Below, piece after piece: positions 1-11,307 of a DNA stretch of 51,975 nt. The position numbers were made by a program, and so were the translations under genes. Origin of the DNA: Roseicyclus sediminis (GTDB lineage: Bacteria > Pseudomonadota > Alphaproteobacteria > Rhodobacterales > Rhodobacteraceae). The stretch covers positions 1 through 51,975 of the forward strand of contig NZ_JAOPHT010000022.1 in NCBI RefSeq assembly GCF_025515305.1. Reading direction: 5' to 3'. Under the pieces are notes generated by a model. The model worked only from the letters and a program-made list of their open reading frames with translations. It did no database searches and was not told the origin of the DNA. Each line of letters begins with the position of its first letter. Position 1 is the first letter of the stretch.

Positions 1-696
1 GCCGCGGTGCCACCGCCCGCGACGACCCGGCCGGATGCCATCATCGCGCTTGCCGGAGAGGCGGCGGTCGCCCGGTCCCTGCGCCCTTCGCTCAGGCCCG
101 ACGGGCTTGAGCGGCGCGTGCGCGGCGCGGCGGCCCGCCTGACGCCGGGGCGCGTGACCCAGCCCGGAACGGGGGGGACGATCTGCGGCGTTCCGGGCCT
201 CGTGGGCGAGCGGCTGGAACCCATCACCGGCCGGTCCTCGGGCTGCGGCATCGCCGAACCCGTACGGCTGCGCGGCGTGGAGGGCATCGCGCTCACGACG
301 CCCGCCACGATCACCTGCGATACGGCCCGCGCGCTTCAGACCTGGGTGCGCGACGCGCTCGTGCCGACCATCGGACGCACCGGCGGCGGCGTCTCGAATC
401 TGCGGGTCGTCGCCTCTTACGCCTGCCGGACGCGCAATTCGCAGAGCGGCGCACGGCTCAGCGAACATGCCCGCGGCAACGCCATCGACATCGCGGGGAT
501 CGGATTGCAGAACGGGCAGGAACTGACCGTGCTGACCCATTGGCGCACCGAGCGCGAGGGGCGTCTCCTGAGGCAGTTGCACCAGGGGGCCTGCGGGACC
601 TTCGGCACGGTGCTCGGCCCGAATTCGGACCGGTTCCACCAGGACCATTTCCACTTCGACGTGGCGTCCTATCGCTCGGGATCCTACTGCCGCTAA
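1..696 (+). CDS. Extensin-like C-terminal domain protein (5' end outside window)
   Basis: The frame is open from the first base to a TAA at 694-696, so the N-terminus is probably cut off; a GTG at 7 is the first possible start seen but has no clear ribosome binding site. The C-terminal half has the extensin-like pattern: SEHARGNAID (about residues 152-161 counted from that GTG) and HQDHFHFD (211-218), resembling the metal-binding His/Asp sets of the D-Ala-D-Ala peptidase (VanY/LAS) fold, plus several cysteines (60, 80, 104, 140, 196, 228) that fit an exported, disulfide-bonded protein. A cell-wall role is inferred from the fold only. The downstream gene is convergent, its stop overlapping by 4 bases. 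Confidence 0.75.
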   Translation, partial: AAVPPPATTRPDAIIALAGEAAVARSLRPSLRPDGLERRVRGAAARLTPGRVTQPGTGGTICGVPGLVGERLEPITGRSSGCGIAEPVRLRGVEGIALTTPATITCDTARALQTWVRDALVPTIGRTGGGVSNLRVVASYACRTRNSQSGARLSEHARGNAIDIAGIGLQNGQELTVLTHWRTEREGRLLRQLHQGACGTFGTVLGPNSDRFHQDHFHFDVASYRSGSYCR

Positions 697-1697
697 CGCA
701 GCACGAGCCGTGGCGCGGGTCCCAGGGGCAGGGGGCCGAGGAACATGCGTCCCCCGGAAAAACCGAGCGCCGCGTCGATCACCTCGGGATCGCCGGAAAG
801 CCCCGCGACGACGCCCAGAAGCCCCTCGGCCGTGCCGCGCATCCGCTCGGGGATGATCCCAGCATTGACCGCCATCGCGATCATGTCGCGCCAGTTCTCG
901 GCACGGAGCGCAATCTCGCCTTCGGGAAGGCCGGACGCATCCACGTCGAGCGTTCCCGCGGCGCGCAGGAGGAGTCCGCCCCAGACCGCCTCGAGCTCCT
1001 TGAGGTCGAGATACGTGATCTGCGGGCGACGATCCTCGATGGCGCGGATGTCCCAGGGACGGTCGAACCGCATCCCGGCCTCGTAGTCGAGAACCGAGAT
1101 CGTCTCGGGCAGGATCGCGGCCGGATCGAGCCGCGTCCGGAACGGCGCGGGGGGCGCGAACTCGCTGGCCGAGAAGGACACGTCGTAGAACGAGGCCTCG
1201 CCGTCCCGTCGCGCCATGGTCAGGTGTCCCTGTGGCAGCGTCATGCGCCAGCCCGCGTCGCTTTCGACCGCAACATCGGCGAGCACCGTGTCGGACAGGT
1301 CCAGCGCGAACCCGGCCGAAGGCTGCACGTCCAGCTCCGAGGTCATCGTGGCCGCCGTGATCGTGAGCCGCTGGTCGGGGGAGGACAGCTCCTGCGTTGC
1401 GGGCCACGTCGCGCGGAGGTGGTCGGGCCGGAAGGCGCGTTGTTCCAGCGTCAAGGCGGGAAGGGTCCAGACCCAGTTGGTCTCGGGATCGGCCAGCTCC
1501 ATCGCGGTGAACTCGGTCCGGAAACGGGAAGGGAAGCCCGTGACGCCGAGGTCCTCGTAGCGCACCAGCCAGCCTTCCGCCGCCCGCGCCTCGAGCCAGC
1601 CCGTGACCACCCGTTCGATCCCGCGTGCCGACACGAACCACAGGCCCGAGGCCAGCGCCGCCAGCACGGCCAATCCAACGATTACACGCCTCAGCAC
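693..1697 (-). CDS. DUF2125 domain protein, membrane-anchored
   Basis: About 334 residues. I start at the GTG (complement of 1697), because from there the protein opens with a short basic stretch and a hydrophobic segment (LRRVIVGLAVLAALASGLWF), typical of an N-terminal anchor; the longer frame to 1760 would add 21 residues rich in Cys/Pro and leave no room for a promoter before the divergent gene at 1765. The rest is a beta-rich domain with conserved-looking FPSRFRTEF and NWVWTLPALTLEQ stretches, which matches the alphaproteobacterial DUF2125 family as I recall it. The protein probably faces the periplasm; function unknown. Divergent from the ChaC-like gene. Confidence 0.7.
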   Translation of the reverse strand: MLRRVIVGLAVLAALASGLWFVSARGIERVVTGWLEARAAEGWLVRYEDLGVTGFPSRFRTEFTAMELADPETNWVWTLPALTLEQRAFRPDHLRATWPATQELSSPDQRLTITAATMTSELDVQPSAGFALDLSDTVLADVAVESDAGWRMTLPQGHLTMARRDGEASFYDVSFSASEFAPPAPFRTRLDPAAILPETISVLDYEAGMRFDRPWDIRAIEDRRPQITYLDLKELEAVWGGLLLRAAGTLDVDASGLPEGEIALRAENWRDMIAMAVNAGIIPERMRGTAEGLLGVVAGLSGDPEVIDAALGFSGGRMFLGPLPLGPAPRLVLR

Positions 1698-1764
1698 AGC
1701 CCGACCCCGTTTCGTTCCGTTGCGCGGGCAGGTATAGCCGGGCGCGCAGGCAAGGACCACGACG

Positions 1765-2340
1765 ATGACGCATGTGCAGACGGGACGAACATCGGGCGGA
1801 GACCTCTGGGTCTTCGGCTATGGCTCGCTCCTGTGGAACCCGGGCTTTCCGGTCGCCGAGGCGCGCGTGGCCCGGCTTGATGGCTGGCACCGGTCGTTCT
1901 GCATGTCCTCGGTTCACCATCGCGGCACGCCCGAACGCCCGGGCCTCGTTCTCGCCCTCGACAGGGCGGAAGGGGCGCATTGCGACGGCCTCGCCTTCCG
2001 GGTGGAGCCGTCCTACGCCGCCACGACCATCGACTACCTGCGTGAGCGCGAACTCATCTCGTCCGCCTATCTCGAAACCAGGCTTTGCGTCGTTTTCCAC
2101 GACTGCGGCGCGCGGTGCGAGGATGTGCTGACCTACGTCATCGACCGCGCGCACGAGCAGTATCGCGGCGATCTCGACCTCGAGACGCAGGCCCGGATCA
2201 TCGCCGGTGCCGTCGGCGGGCGCGGCCCGAACGACGAATATCTCTACAACACCGCCGCGCACCTCGCCGAGCTTGGCCTCGCCGATGCCGATCTCGACTG
2301 GCTGGTGCGCCGCGTTCGGATGCTGCGGGCGGCAGACTGA
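1765..2340 (+). CDS. ChaC-like gamma-glutamylcyclotransferase
   Basis: 191 residues, the usual ChaC size. The nucleotide-free glutamyl-binding loop FGYGSLLW lies at residues 17-24, and the catalytic Glu of the family fits E96 in YLRERELISSAY. Family members cleave glutathione (or other gamma-glutamyl peptides) to 5-oxoproline and the remaining dipeptide in the cytoplasm, so a role in glutathione turnover is likely. ATG start preceded by an AGGA at about 1753. It stands alone, divergent from the DUF2125 gene, and 76 bases ahead of the channel gene at 2417, which has its own promoter-like sequence. Confidence 0.85.
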   Translation: MTHVQTGRTSGGDLWVFGYGSLLWNPGFPVAEARVARLDGWHRSFCMSSVHHRGTPERPGLVLALDRAEGAHCDGLAFRVEPSYAATTIDYLRERELISSAYLETRLCVVFHDCGARCEDVLTYVIDRAHEQYRGDLDLETQARIIAGAVGGRGPNDEYLYNTAAHLAELGLADADLDWLVRRVRMLRAAD

Positions 2341-2354
2341 CCGGCCAGAGGCCA

Positions 2355-2383
2355 TTGGCTTCGCCGTCCGGCGCCTGTAGGCT
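2355..2383 (+). promoter_or_regulatory. Putative sigma-70 promoter for the ExbB/OmpA-like pair
   Basis: TTGGCT at 2355-2360 and TAGGCT at 2378-2383 are separated by 17 bases and lie about 34 bases before the GTG at 2417. The TAGGxT form of the -10 box is common in GC-rich Rhodobacteraceae. Read by eye only. Confidence 0.4.
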
Positions 2384-2416
2384 GACCCCGCGAGGCAAAG
2401 CTGAACGAGTGGGGCC

Positions 2417-3688
2417 GTGGCGAGCAGGACCGAGGGCGCCGAGGGCGTGCGCATCACCCGACCGACGCGTCAGATCGTACTGATGCTGATAATCCTTGCC
2501 TGCGTCATCGCGGGCGCGGTCCTCGTGTGGCCGATGGTGCAGCCCGTCTTCCTCTCGAGTCCCTACCTCAACGGAACCATCGGCATCGTCTTCGTCGTGG
2601 GTGTGCTCGCCTGTTTCTGGCAGGTCTTCCAGCTGTTCTCGTCGGTTGCCTGGATCGAGGAAGTGGCATCCACGGGCGGCGGGGATGCAATCGAGCGGCC
2701 GCCGGGCCTTCTGGCGGCGGCGACGGCGATCACGCGCGTGCGTGGCGGGCGGATGCAGGTCACGCCGGCCTCGGCCAAATCCGTGCTCGACAGCGTCGGC
2801 GCGCGGATGGAGGAAAGCCGCGACATCACGCGATATATCGCCAACCTCCTGATCTTCCTTGGCCTTCTGGGCACGTTCTTCGGCCTCGCCACGACCGTGC
2901 CGGCGGTGGTGGAGACGATACGCTCGCTCCAGCCCACCGAGGGCGAGGAAGGGCTCGCCGTTTTCGGACGGCTCATGAACGGGCTCGAGGATCAGCTGGG
3001 CGGCATGGGAACCGCCTTCGCCTCGTCGCTTCTGGGCCTTGCCGGTTCGCTGGTCGTGGGCCTGCTGGAGCTGTTCGCCGGACATGGGCAGAACCGGTTC
3101 TACCGCGAGATGGAGGAATGGCTCGCATCGATCACGCGTGTCAGCCTGTCCTCCGGCGAGGGCGATGGCGGCGTCGACCGGAGCGCGATCGGCACCGTTC
3201 TCGACCACATGGTCGATCAGATCGAAACGCTGCAAAGCCTCTACTCGCAATCCGAGGCGCGACGGGCCGAGACCGACATGCGCCTTCAGGAACTGGTGCA
3301 GGCCGTGGGCGGGCTGACCGATCGCATGGGCTTTGGCCAGGTCGAAGCCGTCGAGAAGCTGACCGCCGCGCAGGAGCGTCTTGCCCAGGCGGTCGAGGAC
3401 GGACATGCCGGCGGCGGGCTCGACGAGGAGAGCCGGATGCGCCTGCGCTCCATCGACGTGCAACTCTACAAGATCGCCGAAGGGCTCGAAGCAGGGCAGG
3501 ACGACACCGGCGGAGAGGACGAGGGCGTGACCCTCAACGAGGCGCTCCGGGCCGACATCAACCAGCTGACCGACGCGCTGCGTGCGCTGACCCGTGCCGC
3601 CGAGGCCCCGGTCCAGCGCCGCGCCACGGCCACGGCGAACCCGGTGCGCCGGCCGCCCAGCCCGCGCAGCCGCGACATCGGGGAGTAA
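2417..3688 (+). CDS. MotA/TolQ/ExbB-family proton-channel protein
   Basis: 423 residues from a GTG. Four likely membrane helices: about 18-40, 53-72, 141-163 and 198-222. The third holds LLIFLGLLGTFFGLATTVP and the fourth GTAFASSLLGLAGSLVVGLLELF, the signature helices of the TolQ/ExbB/MotA family, which with a partner use the proton gradient to move or tension an envelope structure. A long, largely helical cytoplasmic tail (about 230-423) with heptad-like stretches follows, ending in a basic Pro/Arg-rich segment. Six bases separate it from the OmpA-type gene, so the two are surely cotranscribed and form the two halves of one complex. What it drives is unknown. Confidence 0.85.
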   Translation: MASRTEGAEGVRITRPTRQIVLMLIILACVIAGAVLVWPMVQPVFLSSPYLNGTIGIVFVVGVLACFWQVFQLFSSVAWIEEVASTGGGDAIERPPGLLAAATAITRVRGGRMQVTPASAKSVLDSVGARMEESRDITRYIANLLIFLGLLGTFFGLATTVPAVVETIRSLQPTEGEEGLAVFGRLMNGLEDQLGGMGTAFASSLLGLAGSLVVGLLELFAGHGQNRFYREMEEWLASITRVSLSSGEGDGGVDRSAIGTVLDHMVDQIETLQSLYSQSEARRAETDMRLQELVQAVGGLTDRMGFGQVEAVEKLTAAQERLAQAVEDGHAGGGLDEESRMRLRSIDVQLYKIAEGLEAGQDDTGGEDEGVTLNEALRADINQLTDALRALTRAAEAPVQRRATATANPVRRPPSPRSRDIGE

Positions 3689-3694
3689 GGCGCG

Positions 3695-5647
3695 ATGGCC
3701 TTCCAGCGCCGTGCGGGGGCCCGTTTCTCCGGCTCGATCTGGCCCGGTTTCGTCGACGCGATCACCTCGCTGCTGATGGTGATGATCTTCGTGCTGACGA
3801 TCTTCATGGTCGTGCAATACGTCCTGCGCGAAGAGATCACGAACCAGGATGACGAGTTGAATGCGCTTAACGCGCAACTCAACGACCTGTCGCAGGCGCT
3901 GGGCCTTGAGACGACGCGCGCCGACCGTCTCGAGAGCCGCGTCGCAACGCTGGCCGGCTCGCTCGAGGCGGCGCAGTCGCAGGTGGCCGAACAGAACGCG
4001 CTGATCGCAGCACTGACGGCCGAGGGCGAACGGCAGGCCGCGCGGATCGCCTCCTTCGAGGAACAGGTGGCGAGCCTTCTGGCCGAGAACCGGGATCTTG
4101 GGGCCGCGCGCGATGCCGCGCAGGCCGAGGCCGCGGAGGCCATGAGCGAGGCCGAGGCGCTGAACCTCGCGCTGGCGACGGCCCGCAGCGAGATCGACGC
4201 CGCCGCCGAGGCCGCCCGGCTCGACGCGGCGCGCCGCGAGGCCCTGGAGGCACTGATCGCCGATCTCCGCTCGGATGCCGAGACGCGGGACGCGGAGCTG
4301 GCCGAGACCGTCGCCGCGCTGGACGACGCGGAAGCCGCGCGCCTCGTGGAGGCCGCCGCCGCGGAGGCCCTGCGCGCAAGGCTGGAGGAGGCGGACGCAG
4401 AACTCACCGCCATGACGCTCGCGCTGGAGCAACAGCGGCGCGAGGCGGAGGAGACGCTGACGCTTCTCGCTGCCGCCGATGCTGCGCGGGATGACCTCGC
4501 CACCCGGCTTGCCTCGGCGCTTGCACAGGTCGAGGCGCGCGGCTCGATCGAGGAACAGCTTGCCGCCGCACAGCTCGAGGCCGAGCGGATGAGCGCCCAG
4601 CTTCAGGACCGCGACACCGAGATGAGCGAGCTGGAGCAGCAGCTTGCCCTCGCCCTTTCGCGGATCGAAAGCGCGGAGGCCAGCGCGGCGGCTCGGCTGG
4701 CCGAACTCGAGGCGCGCATCCGCGATGCCGAGGCACGGGCGGAGGCGGCGGAACTCGCCATCGGCGACACCGATCTCGCGACGCTGGAAGCGCAGCTGGC
4801 CGACGCCCTCTCGGCCCGCCTCGCCGCCGAGGCCGACCGTGACCAAGCCCTGACTGCGGCCGAGGAACGTGCCGCCCTGCTGGCACAGGCCAATCGCGAG
4901 CTCGAAGGCGCCGAGGCGTCCTCGGCCGAGAGCGAGCGGCAGGTCGCGCTCCTGAACGAGCAGGTGGCGGCACTGCGCACGCAGCTTTCGGCGCTTCAAT
5001 CGCTTCTCGACGACGCGGCCGAGGCCGACGCCGAGGCGCAGGTGCAGATCGATGCGCTGGGCACGCAGCTCAATACCGCGCTCGCGCGGCTTGCCGCCGA
5101 ACAGAGGGCGCTTGCGGGCTCCGAAGCCGTGCGCGCCGAACTTGAGGCGGCCGAGGCCGCTCGGCTGGCGGCGGAGGCCGAGGAACTGGAACGCTATCGC
5201 TCGGAGTTTTTCGGCAGGCTCCGCGAGCTTCTGGAGGGACGCGAGGGCGTGCGCATCGATGGCGACCGTTTCGTGTTCTCGTCCGAGGTGCTGTTCGACG
5301 TGGGGTCTGCGGACCTTGCGCCCGAGGGCCTTGCGCAGATCGAGAATGTCGCCTCGCTCCTGTCGGAGGTGGCCGACGATATTCCCGAGACCATCGACTG
5401 GATCATCCGCGTCGACGGTCACACCGACAACCAGCAGATCGGCGCGGGCGGGGCCTTCGCCAACAACTGGGAACTGAGCCAGGCGCGGGCGCTGTCGGTC
5501 GTGCTCTACATGTCCGAGGAACTGGGCATTCCGCCCTCCCGGCTGGCGGCGACCGGCTTCGGGGAATACCGGCCGGTGGCGGACAACGGCACAGCCGAAG
5601 GCCGGGCGCAGAACCGGCGGATCGAGCTGAAGCTGACAGAGCGCTGA
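3695..5647 (+). CDS. MotB/OmpA-family partner with a long coiled coil
   Basis: 650 residues. One N-terminal membrane helix (about 15-45) carries D21 in WPGFVDAITSLL, at the place of the proton-carrying Asp of MotB/TolR/ExbD. Residues about 50-510 are an uninterrupted Ala/Glu/Arg-rich heptad region, a predicted coiled coil. The end (about 525-650) is an OmpA-like peptidoglycan-binding domain: VLFDVGSADL, DGHTDNQ, NWELSQARA and RAQNRRIELKL. Ribosome binding site GAGTAAGG lies just before the ATG. Together with the preceding channel gene it looks like a stator-type motor fixed to the cell wall. The coiled coil is far longer than in flagellar MotB. Not a flagellar gene by context. Confidence 0.85.
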   Translation: MAFQRRAGARFSGSIWPGFVDAITSLLMVMIFVLTIFMVVQYVLREEITNQDDELNALNAQLNDLSQALGLETTRADRLESRVATLAGSLEAAQSQVAEQNALIAALTAEGERQAARIASFEEQVASLLAENRDLGAARDAAQAEAAEAMSEAEALNLALATARSEIDAAAEAARLDAARREALEALIADLRSDAETRDAELAETVAALDDAEAARLVEAAAAEALRARLEEADAELTAMTLALEQQRREAEETLTLLAAADAARDDLATRLASALAQVEARGSIEEQLAAAQLEAERMSAQLQDRDTEMSELEQQLALALSRIESAEASAAARLAELEARIRDAEARAEAAELAIGDTDLATLEAQLADALSARLAAEADRDQALTAAEERAALLAQANRELEGAEASSAESERQVALLNEQVAALRTQLSALQSLLDDAAEADAEAQVQIDALGTQLNTALARLAAEQRALAGSEAVRAELEAAEAARLAAEAEELERYRSEFFGRLRELLEGREGVRIDGDRFVFSSEVLFDVGSADLAPEGLAQIENVASLLSEVADDIPETIDWIIRVDGHTDNQQIGAGGAFANNWELSQARALSVVLYMSEELGIPPSRLAATGFGEYRPVADNGTAEGRAQNRRIELKLTER

Positions 5648-5714
5648 AGGCATCTGCGGCGATCGTTCGTCCCAATGACCGCAGTCCGGTAGTCCGGGCT
5701 CATCCCTGAAAGCA

Positions 5715-5745
5715 AAACGGCGGCCGCGAGATGCGACCGCCGTTT
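5715..5745. terminator. Bidirectional terminator between the OmpA-like gene and clpA
   Basis: AAACGGCGG at 5715-5723 pairs with CCGCCGTTT at 5737-5745, and an inner CGC/GCG continues the stem after one mismatch. The A run on one side and T run on the other make it work for both convergent genes. Confidence 0.85.
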
Positions 5746-5767
5746 CGATTTCAGACCCGAGGGGGGC

Positions 5768-8104
<2,337 letters not shown>

Positions 8105-8416
8105 GCGCGTGATCCTTTCGGTGTCGTCGAGGGGGCCTCCGCCTCCGCCCGATCATGGCCTCATGTGATTAAGCTTTGGTTTTTGTCGGCGTGTTTCAAG
8201 GAAATTCTGCTCAAATTGCAGTGTCACCGGGCCGCTCCGGCACAAGCCCTTGGATTCATGAGGGAGTGCACAAAAAACGGGCATTCGCCGATTGGGGCCG
8301 TCTCAATGAACCGTTCCTGCCCGGTCGCGCCCCCTTGAGCGAACCGGTCGTCCAGCCCGGATCGCCGTATTCTCCGGCCCCGGAACATGCGCGGCCGACC
8401 GGATCGGCAGCGCTGA
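8105..8416. other. Gene-free stretch between clpA and the glyoxalase II gene
   Basis: 312 bases without a credible gene. It must hold the clpA promoter: on the minus strand TTGAAA (8199-8194) and AAGCTT (8176-8171) are 17 bases apart, but the match to a -10 box is poor. The TTGAAA could also be part of a heat-shock promoter, though I find no CCCCAT-type -10. Nothing else is recognisable. Confidence 0.4.
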
Positions 8417-9220
8417 TCAGAACGCGTCCTTGCGGCGCCGGATCTCGGCGAAGACCGCGTGGTCGGGATCTCCACTCATATCTAGGAGCGCCTTCACCTC
8501 TGGCAAGCCCGCCCGTAGGAACGGGTTGGTATCGAGTTCCTCGCCAAGCTCTGCCGGAACGGTCGGACGGCCTTCCGAACGCGCATCCGCCACCGCGGCC
8601 ACACGAGCCTGCAGTGTGGGATTTTCGGGCTCGATGGTGAGGGCGAAGCGGGCGTTGCCCTGCGTGTATTCATGGCCCGAGAAGACGAGCGTGTCGCGCG
8701 GCAGGGCGGCGAGCCGGGAGAGACTGTCCCACATCATCGCAGGCGTGCCTTCGAACACCCGGCCGCAACCGAGCGCCATGAGACTGTCGGCGGTGAAGAC
8801 CACGCCCGCCTCGGGGAAATGATACGCCAGGTGGCCGAGCGTATGGCCCGGCACCGCGATCGCCACCGTCCGGGAGGGCCCCGCTCCGCCGGCGTCGCCG
8901 TCCTTCAGCCCCATGTCGAGCGGTGGCAGTTTCTCGCGCTCGGCCTCGGGCCCCATGACCTTGCAGCCATAGCGGCTCCGCAGCGCCTCGACCCCGCCGA
9001 CGTGGTCATGGTGGTGATGCGTGATCAGGATCGTCCCGAGCGTCCAGCCGCGCGCCTCGAGCGCCTCGATGATCGGCCCGGCCTCGGGGGCATCGATCAG
9101 GCACACGCCGTCGGGGCCCTTCACGAGATAGGCGTAGTTGTCGCTCAGGCAGGGGACGGTGACGATTTCGAGGCCGTCGCGGGCGATGGTATACGTGGCG
9201 TTGGCGGTTGCGGGGGGCAT
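8417..9220 (-). CDS. gloB: Hydroxyacylglutathione hydrolase (glyoxalase II)
   Basis: 267 residues, normal for GloB. Start chosen at the ATG complementary to 9218-9220, which follows a GAAAGGGAAA ribosome binding site; the frame continues 16 residues upstream without support. Metallo-beta-lactamase fold with the metal motif [10 protein letters not shown] (67-76), later [28 protein letters not shown] and [13 protein letters not shown], all glyoxalase II hallmarks. It hydrolyses S-lactoylglutathione to lactate and glutathione, finishing methylglyoxal detoxification. Divergent from the methyltransferase gene, an arrangement I recall in other Rhodobacterales. Confidence 0.93.
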   Translation of the reverse strand: MPPATANATYTIARDGLEIVTVPCLSDNYAYLVKGPDGVCLIDAPEAGPIIEALEARGWTLGTILITHHHHDHVGGVEALRSRYGCKVMGPEAEREKLPPLDMGLKDGDAGGAGPSRTVAIAVPGHTLGHLAYHFPEAGVVFTADSLMALGCGRVFEGTPAMMWDSLSRLAALPRDTLVFSGHEYTQGNARFALTIEPENPTLQARVAAVADARSEGRPTVPAELGEELDTNPFLRAGLPEVKALLDMSGDPDHAVFAEIRRRKDAF

Positions 9221-9284
9221 GGCGTTTCCCTTTCGCGCTGCTAAGGTCGGGACAGGAGACTGGACCATTGACCCCGGAGCCGCA

Positions 9285-10043
9285 ATGCATCTCGACGTGA
9301 TCGACCTGCGGCAGTTCTATTACCGCACGCGTCTCGGCCGGACCGCGCAGAAGGCGATCCGCGACCAGATTCTGACATTCTGGCCCGAGGCGAAGGGGCA
9401 GACCGTGGTCGGCTTCGGTTTCGCCGTTCCGCTTCTGCGTCCCTATCTCGGAGAGGCGCGGCGCGTGATCGGCCTGATGCCGGCCGAGCAGGGCGTGATG
9501 CCGTGGCCGGCCGGCCTCGACAATGTCTCGGTCCTGTGCCGCGAGGGGCTCTGGCCGATCGACACCGGCCATGCCGACCGCCTGATCTGCCTTCACGGGC
9601 TGGAGACGTCCGAGCATCCGGCCGCCGTTCTGGAGGAATGCGCGCGGGTTCTTGGCCCGGGCGGCCGTGCTCTGTTCATCGTGCCCAATCGCGGCGGTCT
9701 CTGGGCGCGCCGCGATGTCACGCCCTTCGGTTTCGGCCGGCCCTATACCCTCGGTCAGCTCGAGGCCCAGCTCAAGCGGCACGACTTCGTGCCCGAACGT
9801 CACGCCGCGGCGCTCTTCGCGCCTCCCTCGGAGAAGCGGTTCTGGATCAAGTCGGCCGAGATGGTCGAACGCCTCGGCAGCCGGTTGCCGGGCCAGCGCG
9901 GGGGCGGCGTTCTCATCGTGGAGGCCTCCAAGCGGGTCTACGCGCCGCTCGGTCCGGGCCTGGCCGAGCGCGTGCGCCGGCCCCTTCGCGTGCTGGAAGG
10001 CGCACCGCGTCCGGCGGGCGCGGCGGGCCGACAACAGGTCTGA
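9285..10043 (+). CDS. Class I SAM-dependent methyltransferase-like protein
   Basis: 252 residues from the ATG at 9285 ([15 protein letters not shown]); the frame extends further upstream but across the divergent gloB start. The Rossmann-like N-terminal half has a degenerate SAM motif (VVGFGFAVP, about 44-52), a middle [19 protein letters not shown] and the post-motif [21 protein letters not shown] usual in methyltransferases of the ubiE/type 11 group. The last 40 residues are basic and variable. Substrate unknown. It ends 19 bases from the convergent acidic-protein gene, with a 12-base palindrome (10053-10064) at the junction. Confidence 0.75.
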   Translation: MHLDVIDLRQFYYRTRLGRTAQKAIRDQILTFWPEAKGQTVVGFGFAVPLLRPYLGEARRVIGLMPAEQGVMPWPAGLDNVSVLCREGLWPIDTGHADRLICLHGLETSEHPAAVLEECARVLGPGGRALFIVPNRGGLWARRDVTPFGFGRPYTLGQLEAQLKRHDFVPERHAAALFAPPSEKRFWIKSAEMVERLGSRLPGQRGGGVLIVEASKRVYAPLGPGLAERVRRPLRVLEGAPRPAGAAGRQQV

Positions 10044-10062
10044 GGATCGCGCAGGTCCGGAC

Positions 10063-10866
10063 CTAGCCGAAGAGCGCGGTCATCTCCGTCACGGGGCGAT
10101 TGGCGAGGATATGGGGCGGCTCTGCCTGGCGGGAATCGTCGGTCACGACCGTATCGCCGGTCTCTGCATCGTAGCGGGCCGCGAACCGGCCGAGGTCGAT
10201 CTCGCCGAGCTTCTGCAAGCCGTGCGCCTCGATGAACTCGGCCTCGGTGCCCGTGATGCTGCCGTCTGGGATATCCTGTCCCTCGGGCAGGATGTAGAAA
10301 TTCATCGCATAGCGCAGCCCGACGGATCCCTCGTCGTCACCCTCGGTGTCGAACACGCTGTGCACGGCAAGGATCTGACCGGGCAGATCGGGCGCGATGT
10401 TCAAGGTCAGCTCGTCCTGCGGGCCAAGCTGCGTCCGGAACCCGGCGTCCGTTGCGTCCGGCGCCCCCGATCCGGGGCCGCCCACGGACACCGCGATCAC
10501 TTCGGTCGGACCGTCGTCGTAGTCTTCCGCGCCCATGGCGGGCGAAAGTTGTCCTGCCATGATATCCAGTTCCTCTGCGGTCAGGTCGGCCACGACCGTG
10601 TCTTCGACGAGATCGCCGAAGACATCTTCGTCCTCCTCCGCGGGAAGGTAGGCCTCGCTGGTCGGGGTGACGTCCGGCTGTCTCATGCCGAGAGCGGCGA
10701 ACATGTCCAGACGCGCGATGAGGTCCTCGTCACCGCCGAGCCCCTCGGCGGTATCGTCGGGAAGCTGGTCGTCGTGTGCGTCGTCGTCCGACTTGTCGTC
10801 GACGTCGGTCAGCACGTTCGATGCCCCGAAGGCACCCAGAACCGTAAGGGTGAAAATCGACAGCAT
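10063..10866 (-). CDS. Acidic protein of unknown function
   Basis: 267 residues. I do not recognise it. The first 15 residues (MLSIFTLTVLGAFGA) are hydrophobic and could be a signal or anchor. Next is a strongly acidic stretch rich in Asp (about 20-60), then a mixed region and a C-terminal half with beta-strand character (LTLNIAPDLPGQILAVHSVFD; GLRYAMNFYILPEG). Asp/Glu content is high and cysteine absent, which suggests an exported protein or calcium-binding surface, as a guess. It stands alone; the 441 bases upstream belong to it and the atp operon. Base use resembles its neighbours. Confidence 0.6.
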   Translation of the reverse strand: MLSIFTLTVLGAFGASNVLTDVDDKSDDDAHDDQLPDDTAEGLGGDEDLIARLDMFAALGMRQPDVTPTSEAYLPAEEDEDVFGDLVEDTVVADLTAEELDIMAGQLSPAMGAEDYDDGPTEVIAVSVGGPGSGAPDATDAGFRTQLGPQDELTLNIAPDLPGQILAVHSVFDTEGDDEGSVGLRYAMNFYILPEGQDIPDGSITGTEAEFIEAHGLQKLGEIDLGRFAARYDAETGDTVVTDDSRQAEPPHILANRPVTEMTALFG

Positions 10867-11307
10867 GGTGGGGCAAGCACCCTCAGAAACCTCGTTAGGG
10901 GATTCTAAACCATTGGATTTGGGTCAAATGCGGGTCGAGGTGCGGTGCGATTGTGGCGGCCACGCGGCAATTTCCGGCGCTGCGCCGCCGCGAGGAGCCA
11001 TGCGGGCGCAGAATCGACGTGCCGCGAAGCCCCCTGACGGAAATACGTGCAAGCTTCAAAGCGTCGCAGACACCCGGCATCCGGCTACCTCCATGAAAAA
11101 CGGGATTTTTCCATTGCTGCGCCGCAGATTTGTGGCGGTTGCAGCATGATGAACCCTCTGCTACATCCACGGCGATTTGAGGGGAACCGGCTGCCATCTG
11201 CCGCCGAGACGCGAACGAGAGCCCGGAGGCGCCGGCAGGCACCGCCCGGGTTGACCATATGAGAAGGCCGTCCGGGATACGCCGGGCAAGCATGTGAAAG
11301 GGTGGAC
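10867..11307. other. Gene-free stretch upstream of the atp operon
   Basis: 441 bases between two divergent genes. Base composition is lower in GC near 10900-10930 (the likely promoter region of the acidic-protein gene) and around 11090-11130. A possible atp promoter is listed separately. A 49-codon frame (11000-11149) preceded by GGAG exists but I do not accept it as a gene. Confidence 0.5.
11251..11280 (+). promoter_or_regulatory. Putative promoter of the atp operon
   Basis: TTGACC (11251-11256) and GGATAC (11275-11280) are 18 bases apart and lie 28 bases before the GTG of atpH. A plausible but weak sigma-70 match, judged by eye. Confidence 0.35.

Noticed and set aside
2417..5647. Zorya-type phage defence system
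   Set aside because: ZorA/ZorB-like architecture is suggestive, but ZorC, ZorD or ZorE genes (helicase, nuclease) are missing on both sides.
2198..5653. Very long open frame (1151 codons) on the minus strand opposite the ExbB/OmpA pair
   Set aside because: It is the shadow of the two real plus-strand genes in GC-rich DNA; the product is rich in Arg, Gly and Leu, with no family features, no ribosome binding site, and it overlaps ChaC.
8176..8640. 154-codon plus-strand frame between clpA and gloB
   Set aside because: Overlaps the gloB end and has no family features or ribosome binding site.
11000..11149. 49-codon frame with GGAG upstream of an ATG before the atp operon
   Set aside because: Arg/Ala-rich, no family, and it lies in a probable control region; too little support to call a gene.
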